Notes: generated by a model from the letters alone, not told the origin. DNA of 64,000 nucleotides from Oxytricha trifallax (GCA_000711775.1 ARYC01017490.1:108004-172003), one strand, 5' to 3'; positions 12,141 through 25,823 are shown, counted from the stretch's first letter. Made by a program: numbers and translations.

Positions 12141-12435
12141 ATGGCAGTTAACTTTCTTAAATCCTAGAAAATGTGGTTTATGTTAGATAGAAAACTTAAA
12201 ACATGTTGGACTTTATAGTTTATGGTAGCCCTCTTTTGCATCCCCGGTGTGAGATAAATCGAGTTTAATTTTGAAAAAGTAATCACCTCAATAATCCCTC
12301 ACAATTAAACTCAAATAATCTTGCCCTTAAGATACGAAAGAACGCTTTTGTCAAGAGTAAAAACCAGCATGATTAAAGTTCCCTATAAAAAAAGTGCCAT
12401 ATTGTTTAGGTTTCAAGAAATTTAGCTACACTAAT
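12141..12435 (+). CDS. Candidate coding island, unknown protein
   Basis: A GC-richer island opens in one + frame with TAA/TAG as Gln and includes MAVNFLKSQKMWFMLDRK and ALFCIPGVRQIEFNFEKV. The frame stays open into AT-rich DNA, where its composition becomes random-like, so only the first ~100 codons look coding. No domain recognised. Confidence 0.3.
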
Positions 12436-12979
12436 TTTAATTATATTATGTTAAATTAATTTTTATTTCCTAGGTTAAATGTATTCCAACAATAATTATA
12501 TATTTAGATATAGATTTCTAGAAACTGAAGAGATTAAGATTGTTTAAATCAAATTTAATTTATTATTATTTAATCTCCTCGAATAAGCAATTTAATACAC
12601 AACTTAGATCAATATTTATTAAATTGAGATATTCATTAAAAATAAATTATAGCTTATCAATGTAATAATAACCCCATTAAATTAGAAACAATAATAGTTA
12701 TAAAATAGAAGTTCCCTCGAGAATTTTAATGGGATTAAAGTATGTCTAAAACAATAGATATATTTATAATTCATTTAATTTCCTTATCAATTTATATCTA
12801 ATTAATCTTCTTATCATTTATATAAATTGGCTTTATGAATATTTGCTGTTAAGGATAAACTTGAGTTCACTATTCAATAGTTAAAGCTTAGTATTCGCAT
12901 CTCTAATGCCAATATGTACTTAACCTTAAAATCATTAATATTATCATAAATTAATTTAATAATTTTATATAAATTGAAA

Positions 12980-15900
12980 TTTTATTAAAATTTAAATTCA
13001 ACTTAAAAAAACTTTGAATCAATTGCAACTTTGGAAAGTTTTTAAGATTTTAGCTGATGTTATTTGCATTCAACAAAAAATTATCTTCAAGCACTTAGAA
13101 TTGCTAATGCCTATTTCACATCTATTTTCGTAAAGAGATAAACAAATGCACGGAATATAATAAATGGAATACTTTGACTAAAAAAAAAGACCTAGAATGC
13201 TTATTAAATAGTTTCTAAGAATTGAGAAACATCTTGAAATAATTTATTTACAAAAATTGAGTAGTTAATGGCCTTTTTTATAAAATATACCGCTATTTTA
13301 TTTTAAACTATATTATATATAGGTATTAACCTAAATATTTCATAATTAATATTTGATTTAACTATTTGAATTCTATGAATAATAAATTAAAGTAAGATAT
13401 TTATTAACTGTAATTTATTTAAATTTTGAGTTAATTTTTCTATGAATTAAAAAAGAATTATTCTCATATCTATCTTATAATCATTCATTTCGGTAATATG
13501 TATATATTTTATAATGATTAAATATATGAATAAGATTTTATTTTTAAAATAATGACTTTCATGAGTTGCATTACTAATTGTATTTTATCTTTTTTATTAT
13601 TATATAGTAAAATTATTAATATTGAGTTTGAATTGTTTATAATTTTTCTACATTTATTTTAAAAATATCATATTTTTTTATTTTATATTTTGTAATTAAA
13701 TTATTTTTAAAAAAGTTTAATATAATTACAGAAAATATATATTTAGTAAGATCAATAAAAAAATATGTAAAAATAAAGGATGAAAAAAATATATATATTG
13801 TAATCTTGCATCATTGAAACATTCACTCTATTTGTATGTTAAATGCGAATATAATAACAAATTAAGTATTTAATATTTTTAAATTAAATTAAATTATAAT
13901 TACTTATAGTTCACAGATTAGGAAATCGAGTATTTGCAAGATAATTTGATTTATTTTGTAATTATTGCTAGTAAGATGCATTAAAATCAATGATTGCTTT
14001 TGATAATTTTGAATTAATAGGAGGCAACCAATAGAAAATATATTACAAATGAAGTATGTAATTATGTTGATATTTAATTTAAATGTTAAGCTAAAAGATT
14101 TATTTATTATCAAATAAATAAAAATAACTTGCAATTTATATTCAAGAAGTGAAATTAATTCTAATCCTATAAAATTTTCAAAATTATATTTAATCTTAAC
14201 CTAAAGATAGAAAAAATATATATTTTACATTTAATTTTGTAACATTTGAATGTATATCTTGTTAAATATTTTATGAAAATATGTATTTTCGACATATATT
14301 TTCTTAAAACAATTAAATAATATTTGTGTAAAGATAATTTATATTTGTAATTAAATTTAAAGTAAAACAACCATGCCTCAATTTATATTTATGCGAAATG
14401 AATTACTATAAATCAAAATTTAAACTTACTCGAAAACATTTGATTAGCTTAAAACAACTTTTTTAAGAAAATGTCATAAATCTAATTTAAATATATCTTA
14501 TTTCAATATAAAAATACTTTTCTAAGCAAACATTTTTCTATATTAGTGAAGTTTCTGTTATGGATTCTAGATTAAACTGGGCAATTTTTCAAATAATACT
14601 TAATAATTAGTTGAGACATTAATTAAATACTATTTTTGCTAATAAAGTACTCTATTATGACTTCGTTATGTTATAAATAAATTGGTATTAAAATTAGCAT
14701 TATTATGTGAAAAGATGAAATGTAATAATACTTTGGTCATTTAAAAATATATTTTGTGTTTTATTTAGTTTTAAATTCCAATTTATATAATTATAAAATA
14801 TACTCTTGCACATAGTCTCTAAATTTTGTTTATCATACAAGAAATTAAAAAATAAAAATAATTATTTTTGAACATTTACCTAATAGTAAACTATTTTACT
14901 CTTGTAAGATACCCTATAAACCAAAATTTCAATTTACATAATTAATTATTTTATAAATTTGAATTAATCTTATGTGAAATATTTAATTAAAATAAATGTT
15001 AATTGGTGCTCCTATAATATTCAAATATTGAAATTTAATATTTATTTTTCCAATTTGTAAATGCTTGTTAGTTAAGTAGAATTATAAAATTATGAAAATT
15101 CAAAACCCCAAAACTTTTTTTATGATTTTAATTGATTTTACATTTCATATAATTCTCATAGGTATTGGTTTATAATAAATAGACAACTTATTCAAGCTTT
15201 ATTACCAAATTTATGATCATAAATTTTTAAATATATAAAAGCGTAAAGTGCTATATAAATACTGAATAAATATGTCTAACTAATTAAATTTTCTTATTAT
15301 AATATTATTTCTTTCTTACTCATTACTAATTATGTAATTGAATTAAAATAATATTTTACCATTTATCAAATATAAATTAATATCTTTATTTAATGATTTG
15401 TAATGCATTAAATTTTATAAAAAGATAATATATTTTTAAATTAAGAATTAATTCTTCTTAGGAATTTGTTCATAATTTATATTATACAAGGATTGAGACA
15501 ACGATGGTATTTTTATTCCACCCATTACTAAAAAACTTCCTTATAACCCGATAATTTTCTATAAAAAACCGCTAATAAACAGTATTTTAACTTCAGCTAG
15601 AGATTATTACATATTTTAAGTTTGATTAATGATAAATTTTTATAGTAATTCACAAAATCAAGGTAAACAGTAAAAAAATTTAATTTTTTCTTCCTTAAAT
15701 TTATATTTTTATCCTAATATTTAGATGAGTTATATTCATTACAGTTTTATCCTTCATATAAAAATACTTATTTTTTGAAAATCAATAATTATAAAATATT
15801 TTTTAACTCTTTCTCTGATAATTACTATTTAATTGTAAATTATAAATTTTTCTTAACAAAATAATTATTGAATGACAAGACATTTTTACTTCGATTACGC

Positions 15901-16150
15901 GCATTGTTGGGAAAATTTAGCTTTAATTATTTTTATCACAACTTGTAATTGCATTCTTTCATACCCTCTTTTAAACCTGAATAACTCTAAATGTTCAAGC
16001 ATTTATGATTATTTCTGCAAAGTTTGTTGAAAAAGTTACCCTTTCTAAAAATTTGTGATTTTGTGACAATTTGTTATTTTATAATTAAGTCTTAGGATTC
16101 TTCTTGTTTTACATAGAGTGATCTAAATTATTAAAAGAATTAAAAAAATT
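12980..16150. other. AT-rich spacer
   Basis: Very AT-rich. A few short frames exist but none with protein-like composition. A short GC-richer patch (15,480-15,610) contains no recognisable product. Confidence 0.5.
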
Positions 16151-16154
16151 TTAA

Positions 16155-16440
16155 AAATCTGATGAGAGACTTCATCAATCATTTTAATCTACTTGTTAAC
16201 AAATATGAATGATTTAGTATATAGCTCTATATAACATAAGATTAAATTTGAGCATCCTATTGGAACCTAACCTCTTAGAATGGTATGGAGAAGGTTGTGA
16301 TATCAGTTTTCATACTTGAGAGATTTATTTAAATTTCCAATGTCATAGTCCCATATTTTTAATTTGAATTGGTATGTGCTTAATAAGGATTAGATCCTAA
16401 AATGGTACTGCTTTATTTATTAGTACCTAGTTTTATTATT
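16155..16440 (-). mobile_element. Relic fragment of a TBE transposon
   Basis: Read on -, this stretch aligns with 1205-1430 of the first TBE: the pre-ORF region with GTACCAATT...AAAAATATGG, CTCTCAAGT, ACCTTCTCCATA, TCTAAGAGGTT, and a GTTAACAAG next to a broken start of the 22-kDa-type ORF. No terminal repeats are found around it. It is an old internal fragment in opposite orientation to both larger TBEs. Confidence 0.75.
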
Positions 16441-16444
16441 AAAA

Positions 16445-19205
16445 AAATAAGGAAAATTTTATAATTAAATCAGTAAATTCTCGATGGATTTTTTATTTAT
16501 TATTAACTTTCAAATAAATTTATAGGCAAGTCTATCCTAATCTATATTCATTTGTAAAATTCTTATTGCTATTATTAAATCTTTTTATAATTTTATTCTA
16601 ATTCATAAAAACAGTAAAAAATTTAAACAAAACATAATATGAGCTATCTTCAACGAAATTCAATAGCTAAAATATAAATCTAAATGAAGCTTAATTTTTT
16701 TTAACAAATAATTTCAAGAACTTTCAATAGAATTCTCTTAAAAGAGCGAGAGCTATTCCTTGAGTTTTCTATTATTTGAAATAATTACAAATCAATAGAA
16801 TAAAATTAATTCATTAAAAGAGTGTAAATTAAATTATAAATAAAAAAAATAGAATAAATATTAAATAAGGTATTTTATTGGAGTTATTTAATAAATAAAA
16901 CTATAGAATTTATGAAGATGGTAATTTATATACAAAAAAATGAATAAAAAAATGGGAATAAAGCAAGAAATTTATTAGCTTTTTAGTATAAAATCACAAA
17001 AACCATGATCAATATTAAGTTAAAAATAGCTTCACTTCAGTAAATTGATTTATAAATTTTGTAAGTTCCATTTTTCTAGTAAATTTCAAGACAAGAAAAT
17101 GTTACTTATATGAGAAATTTTTTAATTATTGATTAAACTAAATTTTAATTGATAATAAACTTTAAATTTTGTAAAAAAAAATGAAATTGTAGTAATCATT
17201 TTTAAAATTATTTACAAACTCAAAGAATTAATTTATCAATGTATATTAATTTAGCCAAAATTTATACAGATTTAAGACTGTAATTTTTAGGATGAATATA
17301 AATTGTTTCATAAGTGATTAGTAAATAAAAAGACTGAGAATTATCAAGATTAATAGATGTTTTTTTTAACATTCAAAAAACAAGACTGGCAATTATTAAT
17401 AAAATGCTACAACATCTGTGAGTTTTATATTAACTCTAAGAAAATAACTATAAGATAAGACAAGAAAGACATAGCTTTACATGCGATTCATAGGCTTAGA
17501 AGCTTTATTTATTAAATATGATATTATATTGAATACTACTCTTTGAATTGGCAATAGGGTGAAAATAAATAAGAATGATATAGTTTATATGTTAGATTAG
17601 AGAATTTTCTTACAAAAAATAAATAGTTAAATATATAATAAATAATGCTTAACATAATAAGAGAAATTTTAATAGAGCAGAGGATGATCAATATATATTT
17701 TAGACTTTTAATATAAGATCTAAAAGTTGCTCTTAGTAATATTATATCTATTATATAAATAATTTTAGCATTTTAAACATCATAATAGCTCTAAGAAAAT
17801 TATTTTTTAAAAAAAATAAGCATACAAACATTTTTATTTAAAGAATTTAAGTTTATATTCTTCCGTTAAATCCATAAGGAGAATATTAATTTAACATAGA
17901 GACATTTGAATAGTTAGTTTCTTCAAATTAGTTATTGTTATTAATGTTGCTATAATTGTGGCTGGATCAAAATGTATGAAGAGATATTTAATTCATATTC
18001 AGTTCGGTTATTGGTAGTGATGTTTCAGGATAACAACTTATATTTTATTTTAAGTTAATTTTATACTTAATTATTGATAAATTATAAGGTAATTAAATAA
18101 TTTTTTAATTAAAAATTTTCAATTTACCATTAATACAAAAAAATTATTTATATTTTTATAAAATTTTGGAAATGATTAAAACATTTTATAAATAAAATTA
18201 TAAAAAAATTAATCTAAATAAATATTATAATTTAACTACTTTATTAATATGTTTTTTGTCTTATTTTTTATTAAATTTAGTTCCAGAATGAGTTTCTAAC
18301 AGAATGTTATTTATATATTTTATACTAGATTTTAATTATTTATTTAAGAGACAATTGATTAAAATATTATAATATAAAATTAAAAAAAGTTAAACTTAAT
18401 ATAAATTCAATTTGTGGTTTATTTCTTCAAATTTGATTTATTTAAATTAATTAATAAATGTAAATAATTTAGTTCAGTATTTCTAGTTGTGAATAAATTT
18501 GAAGGAAAAATTTATATATTATATTTAATTAAAAATATTAAAATATTCCATGCCAATATTAAATAAAAAATTTCTTGTTGCATTAACCGATACGATAACT
18601 GTTTTTTATAAACCAATGGAATACATTCATTATCCACTATTTTAGCCTCTTTAATTCCTTGTTTAGCATTAAATCATAATTTGGCTCATTAATTCACGAG
18701 TTCGGTAATCTATCTCTGTCTCACTCGTATCTTTATTTTAAAATTATAATTCATATAAAATCTATTTATTTTAAACTAAACAATTTATAATGAAATTACA
18801 GAGGAAACAAAATATTTTCATGATTAATATTTTTTATTTTTTATATTTATTTTTTTGAACATTGCTTGAAATTCAAATATTATTTATCATCCAAAATTAA
18901 TTTAATTTAATGTTTCAAGTAAGTACTAATTATTTTATTAATAATATTATTTTTAAATTGCTCATTTAGAAAACGGAAACTTGTAATGGTTCATAAATAT
19001 TAATTATCATTTAAATATTAAGAAGTTTCCTTCGATTTAATCAATGGTAATCTAACATTATTTAAATTATAAAGATTTAAAATTAGATTTGTGGTTAGCA
19101 TTTATTTCAATTAAATTTTATAAAGATATAAGGATCAACATAAATTAGGCGATATTGTAAAATTGTTTGGATTATAGCCCAATTTTTCTATTATTTTTTT
19201 TATAA
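16445..19205. other. AT-rich spacer
   Basis: About 80% AT. Only a small GC-richer patch at 18,580-18,730 stands out; it has no recognisable product or RNA. Confidence 0.5.
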
Positions 19206-19209
19206 TAAA

Positions 19210-20997
19210 GAGAATCTTTTTTTGTCTTGTAGGTCGCTTTGTAGAACATGTACGTTTGGACTTGCTTCTTCACCGCTTCTTTTCATGAATATGTCATTTT
19301 ATAGATTCTTACTCAATTCCACAATTATAGATCTTTGATTCTGAATGGCTTCCTTGATTTCAGATTGAGGCGCATTGTTAAGACTTCTTGGGGAAATCTA
19401 GTGATTCAATAGTGAACCTTAGTTACTATTTAACCGTATAATTTTCAGAACCCTCATTATCTTAAGTGGTATGTTTCGTAGACTATTTATCCAGAAATTC
19501 CCTATCACCTAAATAAAAGTAAAAATTCATTGTATATATCAAGCGCACCATAGATTTTACTAGTTATTCGACGCTTTCTTTTCTTTTTCAGGCTTGCATC
19601 ATCTGTGCATTTGTGTTTGGTTTTCGAAGTTCTTCATTGTGTTGAGTGGTTATTACATTATGGGAAGAATTTATATTGACAAGACTGTCTTAAATAATAA
19701 AATTATAATTGAAATTATATTTAATTAGTAAACTTTAAATGTTGCTAATTCACTTGGGATACTTTCTTAATAGGAAGTAGATGTAAAAGCTAATTGTTAT
19801 TTTATTAAGCTAAACTTCTTTTAACATTTTAGTCTGGTTTTAGTGCTGAGATTGAATTTTCATGTTGATATACATTTGCACTTAGAAAAGTTTGCTTTTT
19901 ATTATCGGGAGACATAAGAAACTAGTTGAGAGATTCTTAGTCTAATGTTTCCTCTTTAATTGCAAAGTTCATCTTTTTATATTAAGATTTTGGAAGTCTT
20001 CCTGCAAGAAAATATAATTTCTAGAGCATTCTTATTGTTCTTAGTAAATCAATTTATTTAGGCTTTGGGACAATTATATTGTTGTCGGGGCATAACTCAT
20101 CTGCATATTGCATGACTTCGGGAAACTCTAGTATCTCCTAACAACTCGGTCTTAAAAAATATATGATTCTTAAATCAGAATTGACTTAGAGCAATGATTT
20201 AACTACAGCAGCAATTTCTTCTGAGTATGTTTATTAGTTTAATTTAGGATATACTCCCCTTAACACCTTTTTATATATCCCCTCCATATTTTGGGCTTTA
20301 AAGGGCGGCTTTAAGGTAATCATTTCATAGAGGACGCATCCTAAACTCCAAATATCACTTCTCCAGTCATAAAGCTCATCCTTCCATACATCTGGGCTTG
20401 CATAGTAAGGAGTACCTGTTTAGGTCTTGCTCATTTCTTTTTTCATTAATTTAGAAACATTTAGGTCTCCTAATTTAGCAGTAAAATAATAAATATAATA
20501 TCTTGTAAAATCTTTAGTCAAAAATATGTTGGCACACTAATAAAATCATAAAAAAAGGTGGAAAAATTACTTTTAAATCTCTATGCATGATTTTCATTTC
20601 ACGCAGACATTTATTATTAAATTGCTTGTATATAAGTATCAATTTATTAATAAGTCCCCTAACACTTTAGATGAATATTTTCCAAATGAGTTCTTCATCA
20701 ATTATCTGTCACTTTTTTTGGTGATCCTTGATTAAAGTGAATATGTCTCCTCCATCAGCATACTCCATTATGATGCTAAAATGATTTTTATAAATATTGG
20801 AGAAATAATGGAATGAATTTGTGATCTAAACTTACCAAAGCATTCGAGAGGGCTCATCAAAAAAGCTTCCTTATAAGCAATAATATTCTCATTACTTATT
20901 GAACCTAATATTCGGACTTCATTTAACGAATTCTGTTTTTCTTTAAATGTTAGATTGATTATTATAATTTAGCTCTCTATTTTAGGTACTCATATAC
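19210..20997 (-). pseudogene. NEK-type kinase, copy 2, decayed (with the longer C-terminal tail)
   Basis: Close paralogue of 3222-4630. It keeps LCIIMEYADGGD-type, HRDLK and PYYASPDVW-type blocks and the same introns. Its 5' part stops near 20,997: the glycine-loop exon and most of the VAIK region are missing, and one T is lost in a T7 run (AFFDE region, near 20,860). Beyond the point where copy 1 is interrupted by the TBE (19,868) the tail continues with Q/S/N-rich sequence (VITTQHNEELRKP, FTIESLDFPKKS), but with frame changes and TGA codons. It shows the uninterrupted target site of the TBE. Probably a germline-limited pseudogene, or a partial MDS set. Confidence 0.8.
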
Positions 20998-21281
20998 TTT
21001 CTTAATTTTAAATTAATATATAAAAATATTGATACTGCTTATTATTAATTTCATTTTATTTTAAAGTTGAAAATTAATCCTTCCCTTTTAAATCTTAAAT
21101 TTTTGAATTATTAATCAGTAATAAATTTTATAAATAACAATTTAAAATTTTTCATTCATTTAATATTAAAATAAATATACATTGCTATTTCATTTTGAAG
21201 TTAAATTTATATAATAATTATCTTTAAATTCAATTTAACTCACAAAAATAATTTTTATTAATTATAAATATTAATTTATTT

Positions 21282-21962
21282 GGCTAGTATGACAAACACT
21301 CACCCCCCATAATGTATACTTTTGAAGATGTATTCTGATAGAACTCGACCTCCTGAACAAAGTTTTTTTAAGAACTAGTCGTACGCGGACCATAGTTTTT
21401 GAGATTACCCACTTCCTATGTCAAAAAATCATATATAAAATCAAAAAATTTGGCATTAAAAAATTTTGGAAAATTTTCTTAAAAATATTAAAATTGTCAT
21501 AATCTGATAAATTTTGGTATGTTTGTCAGCGAAAATGTTTTTTACCTTCAGTTATCATTCTATTGTATTTTCATTTTTAATTTTAAGTCAAAATTTTATA
21601 ATAAATATCAAAATAATACTAATTTTTGGATATTAACGATTATAATAAAATTTTGACTTAAAATTAAAAATCAAAATACAATAGAATGATAACTGAAGGT
21701 AAAAAACATTTTCGCTGACAAACATACCAAAATTTATCAGATTATGACAATTTTAATATTTTTAAGAAAATTTTCCAAAATTTTTTAATGCCAAATTTTT
21801 TGATTTTATATATGATTTTTTGACATAGGAAGTGGGTAATCTCAAAAACTATGGTCCGCGTACGACTAGTTCTTAAAAAAACTTTGTTCAGGAGGTCGAG
21901 TTCTATCAGAATACATCTTCAAAAGTATACATTATGGGGGGTGAGTGTTTGTCATACTAGCC
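21282..21962. mobile_element. Foldback element A1 (681 bp) with 8-bp target duplication
   Basis: Almost the whole element is one long inverted repeat of about 320-bp arms, starting GGCTAGTATGACAAACACTC and followed by ACCCCCC. It is flanked by ATTTATTT on both sides (21,274-21,281 and 21,963-21,970). No ORF. It shares its outer ~150 bp with the element at 35,926-36,603 (CTCGACCTCCTGA, AACTAGTCGTACGCGGA, ACCCACTTCCTA), while the centres differ. An 8-bp duplication is typical of hAT-like elements; the superfamily is inference. Confidence 0.92.
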
Positions 21963-22274
21963 ATTTATTTAAATAATTTTATAATATTTTTTTATTTATC
22001 CTTGAAAAAAGAATTTTACTATTTTATAAAATTAAAACAGAGTATAGCCATCAACAAATTATTTAGAATTTTAATTTAAAGTTAATAATAAGAAAAATAT
22101 TTTTGGCATTGTATCTTTAATTTACAGCATATTTTCACTATATTTATATCTACTAATTTTTAAAAGTAATTTTTTTATAGAAATTATGAAAATTATTTTC
22201 CTTAATTTTTATCATTATTAAAGGAATATAACCATTTTTATAAATTAATTGATAATCATTTATATAGATATTAT

Positions 22275-22440
22275 CGTCCGAGCTCACAACTGAGGCATCA
22301 ACTTGCAAGTCTCCTTTTTTGCTCACATATCCTTATAGGTTGGCAATTGTTTAAAAAAACTCATAGCTGACGACAGGGGCACAGAGAATATGTCTGAAAG
22401 TCTTCAGTTCAAAGTTCTAAATCTAATTTTTAATATTTAA
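22275..22440 (+). CDS. Candidate MDS/coding island
   Basis: A GC-richer island in AT-rich DNA. One + frame reads LTTEASTCKSPFLLTYPYRL and QLTTGAQRICLKVFSSKF with TAA/TAG as Gln and no TGA. No ATG start. Unknown product; perhaps part of the same gene as the island at 22.79 kb. Confidence 0.3.
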
Positions 22441-22792
22441 ATGTGATTTGAATATCTACGCTGGTTGGCTTCTATCTTCTTTTTATTTCTAGATAAAAGA
22501 AATAATTTACGCACTCTAAATCATATTATTAAATTTAAGAGGTAAATGGTGTAAATTTATTATAACATTAAATTCATTTTTCGCGGATCCTCAAATAGTA
22601 CTGGTTAATTAATGAAATTAGAGTATTAACTAAATTTTATTAGCTCAAAGCACTCAAAACATTTTTTTGATGATGATTAAATGAGTTATACTCAAAATTA
22701 AATATTTAACAATTCACTGTTTAATACTAAAATTAAACCATCAATCTTAGTCGTGATGTAGACGTGTCTGAAGTGAGTTGACGTGGCAATCA

Positions 22793-23062
22793 ATGACTTG
22801 GCAAGCCGTGAACTAGAAAAACTCCGAAAAACCACCTCGCCCCCATTCCACTTCTCCCCGTACCGAGATGCATACGAGATAAGAGCCTAGTGAACTAGGA
22901 GTATCCCCCGCAGAGCTCGCAGAAATCCGCTTCCTGTAAACAATTAAAGAGGAGGTCTGGAGAAAACTCTTACCCGGTTCCACCGCTGCTGAGATAATAG
23001 TCTCTGTCCTTTCGCTGTGGTAGCCTTATTAACCCGACCAGGTGTGGGAGGAAAATCATTAT
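22793..23062 (+). CDS. GC-rich coding island, probable MDS of an unknown gene
   Basis: About 50% GC against about 20% in its surroundings, with sharp borders near 22,740 and 23,060. From ATG 22,793 one + frame has five in-frame TAA/TAG codons, no TGA, and protein-like composition: PRPHSTSPRTEMH, SPAELAEIRFLQTIKEEVWR, then LLPGSTAAEIIVSVLSLWQ and PDQVWEENHY. The pattern (acidic/aromatic helix after a Pro/Ser linker) gives no family. A structured RNA was considered and not supported. The frame fades into AT-rich DNA after 23,060, where an IES or telomere-addition border would be expected. Confidence 0.5.
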
Positions 23063-23884
23063 CAAACATTTTTTAATATTATATAAATAAATAAAAATAT
23101 TTTTCATCAAGAAATTAAATTAAAAAAAGTAATGATTTTATAGTTTATGGTTTTTCAAAAGATTAATCAAAGAAAAATTTAACTGAGTCAAATATAAAGT
23201 TCTTCTTTCAAAACATTGCATTAAACAATCATTCAAAAAGTTGAAGAATAATCTTAAAGTTATTTTAAATCATATCAAGGAAATAGTAGACATTAAGCTT
23301 GATATTATCAAATTGATGACATGTCAATAGAAAATAATACATTGAACAATTAAGAAGATAAAGCATTAAAATGAGAAATTTTAATAGTTTACCAGAGATT
23401 AATGACATGATATATTTCATAAATTATGTAGATTTTTTAAATAAAAAAATATCAAAGAAACTTCATATTAATAAGTATATAAGAGTATGTGCTATAATGT
23501 TTGAGGGAGTTAAATAAAACCAAAATTATTTTGATTATAATATGAAATAAATTTAAGAATTATTTTTATATCGATGCAAATTCTAATTGATAAAAAGTCA
23601 CTTCTAATAATTAAAATGTTAATTTACAAACATTTTTTTGTGGGTAATTTAAGTTTTTTATATATAACGCTTATAACTCAAGTATTATTATTATTATTAC
23701 ACATTAAATAAATTAGGAATAGAATTAATAGTAAAATACTATTTTCATAATTTTATCAAAACTCGTAATTTTAAATATGATATTTATATTTTTATGAATT
23801 GAAAATTTAGGTATTTCTATATTAAAGATTCATCATAAATATTATATTTGTAATTATCTATTTGAAACTCAGATTATCTCTTTT

Positions 23885-23990
23885 TAAGAAATGCTCTGAA
23901 CGAATTCAGTGGCTAGCATCACTTTTGAGGTCACAAAAAGACATGAACTAATGATGCCGTGAGAAAAATAGGACATCTAACTATTAATAT
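23885..23990 (+). CDS. Small candidate MDS
   Basis: A short GC-richer island. One + frame reads KCSERIQWLASLLRSQKDMN before TGA. Flanks are AT-rich. Too short to identify. Confidence 0.25.
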
Positions 23991-24983
23991 TCATTCCAAT
24001 CTGCCTTCAAATTAAGTAACGTAAATAATAAAGGATTGTTAACATTTTATAAAGTTAATAATGCGACAATACATTAGAATTCAGAAAATGAATCAAAATG
24101 AATGAATTATTAATTATTTTCATTTTATAATTCTATTCCCTAGTAGCCTTATACTCTCTATCGAACGCATGAAAATGAGATTGAAGTGTTGTTTTTCTAA
24201 TGATTCTATTTATTATCCCAAGTTGATATAATTTATTATACTATGTTTGTTAGTTATTTTAATATATCAAAAAAAATCAATTTTGGGATGATTCAGAAAA
24301 GTTGCAATTGTAAAGTGCAAATAGAATGTTGGGATCTTGTGAAATATTGTCTCTATTTGGAATATTAGCTACCATGAGCTTAGTATTAAATTATATAATT
24401 TAAATTAATTTTCCCTTATTGAATGTATTCTTACAATTTCATAATTTTTTAAAGAAAAATATTTTAACTTATAGAGGGTCTTTTACAAATCATATTATAC
24501 AATTTACCAAAGCAAATATATTTATTAAATAATTATAAAAGTAATCATTTATTCAAAAATGTAGAATTAGGATTAATAAAAATTTTTTTTTTATATTTTT
24601 AAATTATTATTAATTATCCAATAATTTTTATAAGTCAATTCAGAATTAAAATTATTTGTAATAAACTAATAATTTATTACGATACTGTAATTTTTAATCA
24701 TACTTGATAAACAAAAACAGCATAAGTGTGACATTATTATTTACTCATCTTAATTCAATTTTCACATGCACAATATATAAATAATACATACAATTTATAA
24801 TCATAATTATAATGATAACTAAGATTAAACTAGAAAGATTTAGATTTCAATTTTTTTTTACGTAAAATTTTCTTCTTAATAATATATAAATCATTAAAAT
24901 CTCTTTAAAAACTCTAATTAAATTTCTTTAAAATTGTATAATTCTAATTAAAAAACATTAAATTTTAATAAATTGGAACAAAA

Positions 24984-25080
24984 ATGAAGAAGTCTATGTA
25001 ACTACAAAAACTCAGTGGTGAAGAAGTATGTGATAAATGCAACAGGCCCTTCAACGAAAAGGCAAAATAATATTAAGAAA
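24984..25080 (+). CDS. Candidate first MDS of a gene (Met start, CxxC)
   Basis: Starts with ATG after an A-rich leader and reads MKKSMQLQKLSGEEV then CDKCNRPFNEKAKQY with TAA as Gln. It then passes into about 85% AT DNA. CDKC is a zinc-knuckle-like pair, whose partner residues would be on another MDS. The rest of the gene was not found. Confidence 0.4.
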
Positions 25081-25820
25081 ATATAGTATAATATTTTCTT
25101 TTTCTAAGTTATAAAATAATTAATTACTAATTGTGAAGATAAATTTTGAATATACTCTTTTTATTTATTCAAATGCTAAAATTAAAAAAAATAACTATAA
25201 AAATATTTAATAATAAGTTTTAATCCTAAAGTCACTTATAAATCAAACATCAATTAAATTAATTTTAAAATGAATCTCAATAGAAACTAGAAATATTATA
25301 AATTTCATCAATTTATTTAAAGAATTAATAAAAATATGTAAAAGTGTGAATATATATATTATATAAATATATATTTAAAAGGAAAGATTTGAAAGTATAC
25401 ACTACCACATTCAAAACTTATAATTATTAAAATGCAATTTAAAAATCAGTGTGTTAAATAAATTAATATTTTTACTGCTAAAAATGCAAAAAATAAATTT
25501 TTATTAATATTAAATAATAAACAAATTAATTATCTAAAAATCTTAGCATATTGCAAAACTCAATCATGTTTTGTTATTTTTTTAATTCAATACCTTTAAA
25601 AATCAATAATAAGGTTTATAAATTTCTCGATTTTTTGAGGTAGATTTAATGCTAGAGAAGAATAAATAACGCTAATTTTAAAAATAAAATTAAACATTAG
25701 CAAAATTTAGGGTCTAGAGTGAGAAAATTTTTTATAGTTTTTATTAAAGCTAGGGTATGTTACAAGTATATATATTAAAAATAAAAAAAATATAGTGTAT
25801 AATATATAATACAGTGTATG

Positions 25821-25823
25821 AAT
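25821..25823 (+). other. TBE target-site duplication, left (AAT)
   Basis: AAT lies directly outside the left C4A4 terminus and is repeated at 29,936-29,938. TBE elements are known to duplicate a 3-bp A-N-T target. Confidence 0.9.

Noticed and set aside
13904-14370. Two open frames on -
   Set aside because: Composition is that of random AT-rich DNA (Ile/Lys/Tyr/Asn/Phe only), with no rise in GC and no motif.
22740-23062. RNase P, SRP or telomerase RNA
   Set aside because: GC-rich and isolated, but no conserved RNA motifs (no C4A4-complementary template, no SRP or P RNA signature), while a protein-like frame is present.
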